This document shows positions 59,001 through 64,000 of a DNA stretch of 64,000 nt, piece by piece (position 1 is the stretch's first letter; every line of letters starts with the position of its first letter). A program made the translations under genes and the position numbers. Under the pieces are notes generated by a model. The model searched no databases and was not told the origin of the DNA. It saw only the letters and a program-made list of their open reading frames with translations. The DNA is from Plantago ovata (Eukaryota; Streptophyta; Magnoliopsida; Lamiales; Plantaginaceae), in assembly GCA_028274465.1 (NCBI GenBank), contig CM051455.1, positions 56,934,738-56,998,737 on the forward strand. Reading direction: 5' to 3'.

Positions 59001-61332
59001 CAGACTTCTGGACTTATTGATGAGTCTGGAACTCCGACTGGCGGATTGTTTGGTACAGCTGTTGCCACTATGGGAATGCTAAGTACTGCAGCTTATGTGC
59101 TTACTATGGATATGTTTGGCCCAATAGCTGACAATGCTGGTGGAATTGTTGAAATGAGTCAGCAGGTACTGGACAAAATCTTGCGTGGTTTAGCTTTTTA
59201 TTACCATTGTAAGCATTTAACTAACATGCATATATTTTATGTGGCAAATACCAATCTCAGCCTGATAGTGTGCGTGAGATCACTGATGTTCTTGATGCGG
59301 TTGGGAATACTACGAAAGCTACCACCAAGGGATTTGCAATTGGATCTGCAGCACTTGCATCTTTCCTTCTGTTTAGTGCTTATATGGATGAAGTTGCTTC
59401 TTTTGCAAATGTACCCTTTAATCAAGTAAGAACTTAATGTTGTGAAATTTACTTCTTCTTTTTTTTTTTTAAATTTAATTCGTTTTTCATGTAAGTTACG
59501 AGTGAACAGTGAAGTTTAGCCACAATCTGTTGTCATATTGCATTTGGTGAATAGATTCTCTTTTTAACTTGTATAGGTTGACATTGCAATCCCTGAAGTC
59601 TTTGTTGGTGGACTCTTAGGATCTATGCTTATATTTCTATTTAGTGCATGGGCATGTTCTGCTGTTGGTCGAAGTGCCCAAGAAGTTGTTAATGAAGTAA
59701 GAAGACAGTTCATTGAGAGGCCAGGCATTATGGTATGTGTTATAATTGCTCTAGGCCTTCTATGCTCTTCTGAACTCCCACTCTAGCACGGTGATGCAAG
59801 CTCATCATATATATATATATTTTTTTGCAGGAGTACAAGGAGAAACCAGATTATAGTCGATGTGTATCCATTGTCGCATCTGCTTCTTTGAGGGAGATGA
59901 TAAAGCCTGGAGCATTGGCCATTATTTCTCCTATAGCTGTTGGTATGTTTTAAGTGTTGATATTCTGTGACATATCTCCGGAGTAAATATTACTCAAATA
60001 AATATGCGTGCAGTGTATATTCTGACAAGATGTTATCATAAATTAATTTAGACATTTTTTGCACTTTGAACAATGTGGTTAACATTATTTGCGAAGTTCC
60101 TTTCGTTTTTGCACTTGTTGACAGATCGCAGATTTCTCTGAAATAAGAAAACACGATAAAATTCATTCATTCTCTATTTAATTGAACTTTTGCCTCCCCT
60201 GCCTCTTATGCTCAAAAGCTGGAACTCGTCGAGCTTCTCTCAACTTATAGAATTCCTGCATTTTGCTTTTGGTTTCTGTTAGGATGGTCCTTATGTGAAG
60301 CTTTGCCATTGCTAATTCGGTTTTCATTAATCAAATCTTTAAATACATTTTTTTTTCTTTTGAAGGTTTTGTGTTCCGGGTGCTGGGCTACTATACGGGT
60401 CATCCGCTGCTTGGGGCAAAAGTAGTTTCCTCCATGTTGATGTTCGCCACTGTTTCTGGTATCCTCATGGCACTTTTCCTGAATACTGCTGGAGGGGCCT
60501 GGGATAATGCAAAAAAATACATCGAAACAGGTGCTCTAGGAGGGAAAGGCAGTGACTGCCACAAAGCTGCTGTTACTGGTGATACGTAAGTATTCCTTTT
60601 CAAGTGTCCTGGTGGCATTTTAGTAATCTTCATTGTTATATGTTTCATCTTTTTCACCTATCATTATTTTGAATATTGACAATGGGCTTCTACCTGTCGG
60701 GAATTGCACTTTTGAGTAGAAATAATCTGAGGGATGGTAATCAATGTCCTGCGCCACTTTGTTCATTTTTATCTTGTGAGGGTAGCGTGTCACTCTTTTT
60801 TGTGTCGAGTTTCTGATGCAAAACACTAGTATGAAAGAGAACAAAATGTAAAGTGATGGAAATGTAGAAGAAAAAGCATTTCCATCCTAGCTGTAATTGA
60901 TAAACTCAATTCTCACCTATATCACCATTCACCAGATAAGGTCCACATCATTTCTCTCTTCTAAACCCAAAAAAAGGCTGAAAGATCCTTCCCAGCCTTT
61001 TGACTTGGCAGCCTTATTATTGCTATCTATCTGCCTCGGATTTTTCGTAGAATTAAGGCAGAATGTTATCTACCTAAAGTTCAGCCATACGACAATCGCA
61101 TGTATCATCAGGCTTCCTTCATCCCTGATTGATGTTGAAACATCATTATCGAATTTTATGTGCTTTAACTGCATTCCTAACATCTTGTATCATCTCATAC
61201 TGAATCACGTTTTCTTTGGTTCCTATTTACAGTGTTGGGGATCCATTCAAAGACACTGCAGGGCCATCTATTCATGTGTTGATCAAGATGCTTGCAACGA
61301 TTACTCTTGTAATGGCTCCCATCTTCCTGTGA
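53027..61332 (+). CDS. AVP2: Type II (K+-independent) H+-translocating pyrophosphatase
   Basis: Fourteen coding exons: 53,027-53,116, 53,271-53,474, 56,262-56,413, 56,581-56,728, 56,809-56,941, 57,065-57,237, 57,413-57,533, 58,397-58,584, 58,728-59,165, 59,261-59,425, 59,577-59,732, 59,831-59,942, 60,366-60,585 and 61,233-61,332. All join in phase to 799 residues, close to the roughly 800 of Arabidopsis AVP2. The enzyme hydrolyses pyrophosphate and pumps protons; the type II form is reported in Golgi-related membranes. [11 protein letters not shown] (273-283) is the pyrophosphate-binding signature, and [16 protein letters not shown] (303-318) adds acidic ligands. Lys568 in GNTTKA marks the K+-independent class; type I enzymes have alanine there. 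Many membrane helices. The start follows the first in-frame ATG that gives RPRTFPNMR-like homology ([11 protein letters not shown]). The gene looks intact. Confidence 0.95.
54467..54655. mobile_element. Stowaway-like MITE in intron 2 of AVP2
   Basis: 189 bp with ends CTCCCTCCGTACCACTCATT and the inverted GGATGGAGGGAG, flanked by TA on both sides (54,465-54,466 and 54,656-54,657). This is the usual Stowaway (Tc1/mariner) signature. Confidence 0.85.
55346..55472 (+). repeat. 45-bp perfect direct repeat in intron 2 of AVP2
   Basis: 55,346-55,390 and 55,428-55,472 are identical (start CAATAGTTTATTG, end CTTTTTTAACG), separated by 37 bases. Likely a recent local duplication. Confidence 0.9.
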
Positions 61333-62736
61333 ATGTTGCTCCAGCATTAGGCACCATCATCCCATCTCCCTGTGATTTTTTTTTTCTTTTTTGTTTTTTT
61401 ATGAGATTGATGGTGCCTTGTGAAAGTACAGCAGATAGGAATTTTCTTGCAACTTCGAATCTGATATGATATCCAATGAGAGTATTTGAGGTGCTAATTT
61501 ATACCAGAGGCTTTGGATAAATACCAGAGTAATGTGTTTCTGGTGATATATTTTCTTGTGATTGGGGTCCACCGCTGCAAGTGAAATACCTCATATTATT
61601 ACCCGAAGACAGAAAACTGATGCTGGCATTAGCCATTTAGACACCAAATCAACACACAAAACGTGTACGATAAAATGTAGATATACGGATATGGACATGC
61701 GCCGAATTCACAAAATCTTTGAAAGGTAACCAGAGAAGATGATCGGAAGGAAACAGTTGAATTCATGTTTAGAGCGAGAGAGTAAATGAAGCGGTCTGTA
61801 TCGATTCAGAGTAAATAATGGAATCAAGTGGTTTTCTACCTATTTATACCAAAGAGGGAAAGAATTAAATTAGCTAGCTAATCTAGTCTTATTAACAGTC
61901 GAGTAAAGATGTAAAACTATATACACAAAACTCAAAAGATCTCACTCACGCTTTCAATACACAAAAGCCTATTTAGTATTTACAGTTGGTCATTCCTAAT
62001 TCGGCTGGGATAACGAATTTGAACGAATACGTTTCCTCTCCTGTTTTCCTTCTTACTTCTGCCCGCGTAGTTCTTATACATTCTTCACCTTCTGATTTCT
62101 GACAGTTTGTGTCAGAAAGGGTAAACAGTGTGTGTATTATACAATTACAAACTCTGCACGCGGATACTTAACGACCGTACAATTCCTCCGTCGAATGATC
62201 CTCAGCGTCCTCAATCCGAATATCTAAGCACCTGTTCCTGATCAGTGATCACCAACCTCAAGTAACATTCCAATCTCTCTCTCTCCTTTCCTTGTCAATT
62301 TTGAATGGTTTATCCTTGTAATTGACTTAAACTGGAATAACTCATAGCTTGGATTTCATGCCTGTTGTTTTCAATTTCAATGTGAATTTAGGAGGTTTTC
62401 AGTTATCGTGTACTTGAGATGATCACTGTGTATTTTATAGCACTGTAGCTGTTTGTTTAGGCACCTAATTTTCTTTCTACAGTATCAGTATGTGTCGTGG
62501 CGTGGTGCAAGTTTTTCATCATTCTTAACTAGCGTAATCAATGCTAACTTGTTTCTGTAAATCGTCATCTTCAGCTCGATTATTGATTTTTGGAATTTTG
62601 TGGCGATCTTCAGTTCGATTATTGATTCTGTGGGCTATGAACTACCTAATAGAGAGATAGTTTTGATAATACTCACATAGCAGTAGGAAGAACAAGGATC
62701 TTAGGAGATCAGTAGTGTGTGTGATTGTGTAAGAAG
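61333..62736. other. AVP2 3' region and gluconokinase promoter/leader
   Basis: Intergenic. The first part is the AVP2 3' untranslated region. A CT-rich leader for gluconokinase is likely near 62,270-62,300. No other gene is seen. Confidence 0.5.
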
Positions 62737-64000
62737 ATGCCATCTGATAAAGGTTACCTACATATTTATTTATTTTCCTTGAACGCTGATGCATAGTTTT
62801 TTTTTTTTAATAATCGAACCATTACAATTTCACAAGTAGCATTACAAATCTAGTAATAAACTATAAATAATCCTGCACTTGGCGAGAATTGAACCTATGA
62901 CCTCTAGTGTCATGACACCTCAGTCTAAATAACGCTGATGCATAGTTAAAGTGTCCTGTTTCTGTTTTAAATTATACAGTTTTCAGTTCCTCGCCTGATC
63001 CGTATACTACTACTAACAGGAATGGCCATTGTTCTTATGGGAGTCAGTGGCGCTGGAAAATCGTAAGTATATAATTCATTCATGATGTTCTTATTTCAGT
63101 TCCCCAACTTTATGTGTTTTTGAGTTGTATGAGCTGTGGAGCTTAAGCTGAGTGTTCAATACATGAGAGTTGTGCATTTTACCTTTTACTATTTCAGTTT
63201 ATATTGCTCGCTGCTGAGATTAACTAGCCTTTTAGATTGTTTGCAAGTGTGAACATAGACGCTGGATAATGCTTATAAATACTGCATGTAATATACTTTG
63301 CACCATATGGTTTTGCTTTGTAAATCTGTGAGGTCAGTGGAAATAAACTTCATTAGTCCCAACTGTAGAGTCCTTTACTAAACCATAATTTGATAGTTCT
63401 CCACCTGAACTTTAAAGTTAGCAAACGTACTTATGCTAGCTTCAGTATAAGACACCATAATTGTTCTGTAGTTTGTTTGTTTTCTGCTTCAACTATATAT
63501 TTGAAATGGATACTTATGCCAATGTGTTAGTTTGCTATAAATACGGCTGGTTATGATATGCTTTTACCTGACTCTGTAGAACAATTGGTGGTCTGCTAGC
63601 TACAGTAATAAATGGTTGTTTTCTTGATGCGGATGATTACCATCCACAGGCAAACAAAGGTATTTGGTAAAGTTATGAAATAGTCTTTACGTTGTTGTAC
63701 AATCTAGGTTATTCTTTTTTCGTCATGAAACAGAGAAGATGAAGAGTGGGATCCCTCTTTCTGATGAAGATCGCATTCCTTGGCTTGAAACTCTTCGTGA
63801 TGCCATAAGAGTACACTTGGTAAGTGGCAAAACTGTAGTTCTTGGATGTTCTGCTTTGAAGAAGAATTACCGTGAAATCCTCAGATGTGCGGACCCAGAT
63901 TATGTACCAGGTTCTTATGTATGTAAATTGAAATTTGTCCTGTTGGATGTTTCGGCTGAGGTACTAGCTGTTCGGCTGGAGAAAAGAGCAGCAGAGGGGA
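62737..64000 (+). CDS. Gluconokinase, 5' part (runs off the right edge)
   Basis: Exons 62,737-62,752, 63,020-63,062, 63,580-63,659 and 63,734 to beyond 64,000. The protein begins MPSDKGMAIVLMGVSGAGKS, with the P-loop GVSGAGKS at 13-20. It continues with FLDADDYHP, GIPLSDEDRIPWLETLRDAI, VVLGCSALKKNYREILR and FVLLDVSAEVLAVRLEKRA, all typical of plant and bacterial gluconate kinases. It phosphorylates D-gluconate to 6-phosphogluconate, feeding the oxidative pentose phosphate route. The tiny first exon is chosen because it keeps phase and gives an N-terminus like the Arabidopsis protein as I recall it. An alternative start is the ATG at 63,022. The GTAAGT at 63,821 looks like a donor but is read through as coding (VSGKTVV). 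Intron 1 holds a SINE. Confidence 0.9.
62797..62930 (-). mobile_element. tRNA-type SINE in intron 1 of the gluconokinase gene
   Basis: About 134 bp flanked by the 15-bp direct repeat AACGCTGATGCATAG (62,782-62,796 and 62,931-62,945). On the - strand it has a B-box-like GGTTCAATTC and ends in a 12-base A tail. No coding capacity. Confidence 0.85.

Noticed and set aside
63821-63826. Splice donor GTAAGT in gluconokinase exon 4
   Set aside because: Reading on through it gives the conserved GKTVVLGC segment, so the site is coding.

Overview
The window looks like nuclear DNA of a flowering plant, most likely a eudicot. It has GT-AG introns, AT-rich intergenic DNA, and plant transposon families (Ty1/copia, Ty3/gypsy with Athila-like primer sites, CACTA, hAT, Stowaway and Harbinger-like MITEs, a tRNA-type SINE). 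It also has two plant housekeeping genes whose proteins I recognise. The species cannot be named from the sequence alone. No bacterial operon, CRISPR array or rRNA is present.

Bases 1-22,400 are a nested transposon stack. A chromovirus-type gypsy fragment (20,205-22,399, + strand) was hit by a gypsy element without a pol region (element 1, 7,230-20,204, - strand). Element 1 was then hit by a CACTA DNA transposon (8,463-11,983, + strand, left part lost) and by another gypsy element that survives as a solo LTR (12,448-13,638). A Ty1/copia element (1-7,229, - strand, running off the left edge) landed in the 3' LTR of element 1. The copia leader itself holds a Harbinger-like MITE (3,210-3,863) and a larger TIR element (3,903-4,943).

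Bases 22,629-25,858 hold a complete four-exon host gene on the - strand. It encodes an uncharacterised 314-residue plant protein with a C-terminal membrane anchor. From 26,117 to 37,958 lie two head-to-tail copies of a TIR element. The first copy is split by other repeats and by a second, young, pol-less gypsy element (element 2, 27,062-35,876, 5-bp target duplication AAAAG, LTRs about 1% different). From 37,963 to 49,564 there is a reverse-transcriptase-associated gene fragment and a decayed hAT transposon. The hAT is interrupted by a MITE, a 2.5-kb solo LTR (target duplication AGGAC) and a CACTA remnant.

Bases 52,560-61,332 hold a complete 14-coding-exon gene for a type II (K+-independent) vacuolar-type H+-translocating pyrophosphatase of 799 residues. 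Bases 62,737-64,000 hold the 5' part of a gluconokinase gene whose first intron contains a SINE with a 15-bp target duplication.

The most unusual signal is in the two pol-less gypsy elements and the related solo LTR. Short perfect palindromes with a GGCGA-N-TCGCC or GGGGCG-N-CGCCCC core lie just upstream of the LTR TATA region, and lie again in the spacer before the second ORF. Their outer arms differ from copy to copy yet stay complementary. The same elements carry a repeated hairpin followed by a purine tract near their 3' ends. A separate intron in the CACTA element carries five hairpins that share one loop but have two different complementary stems.
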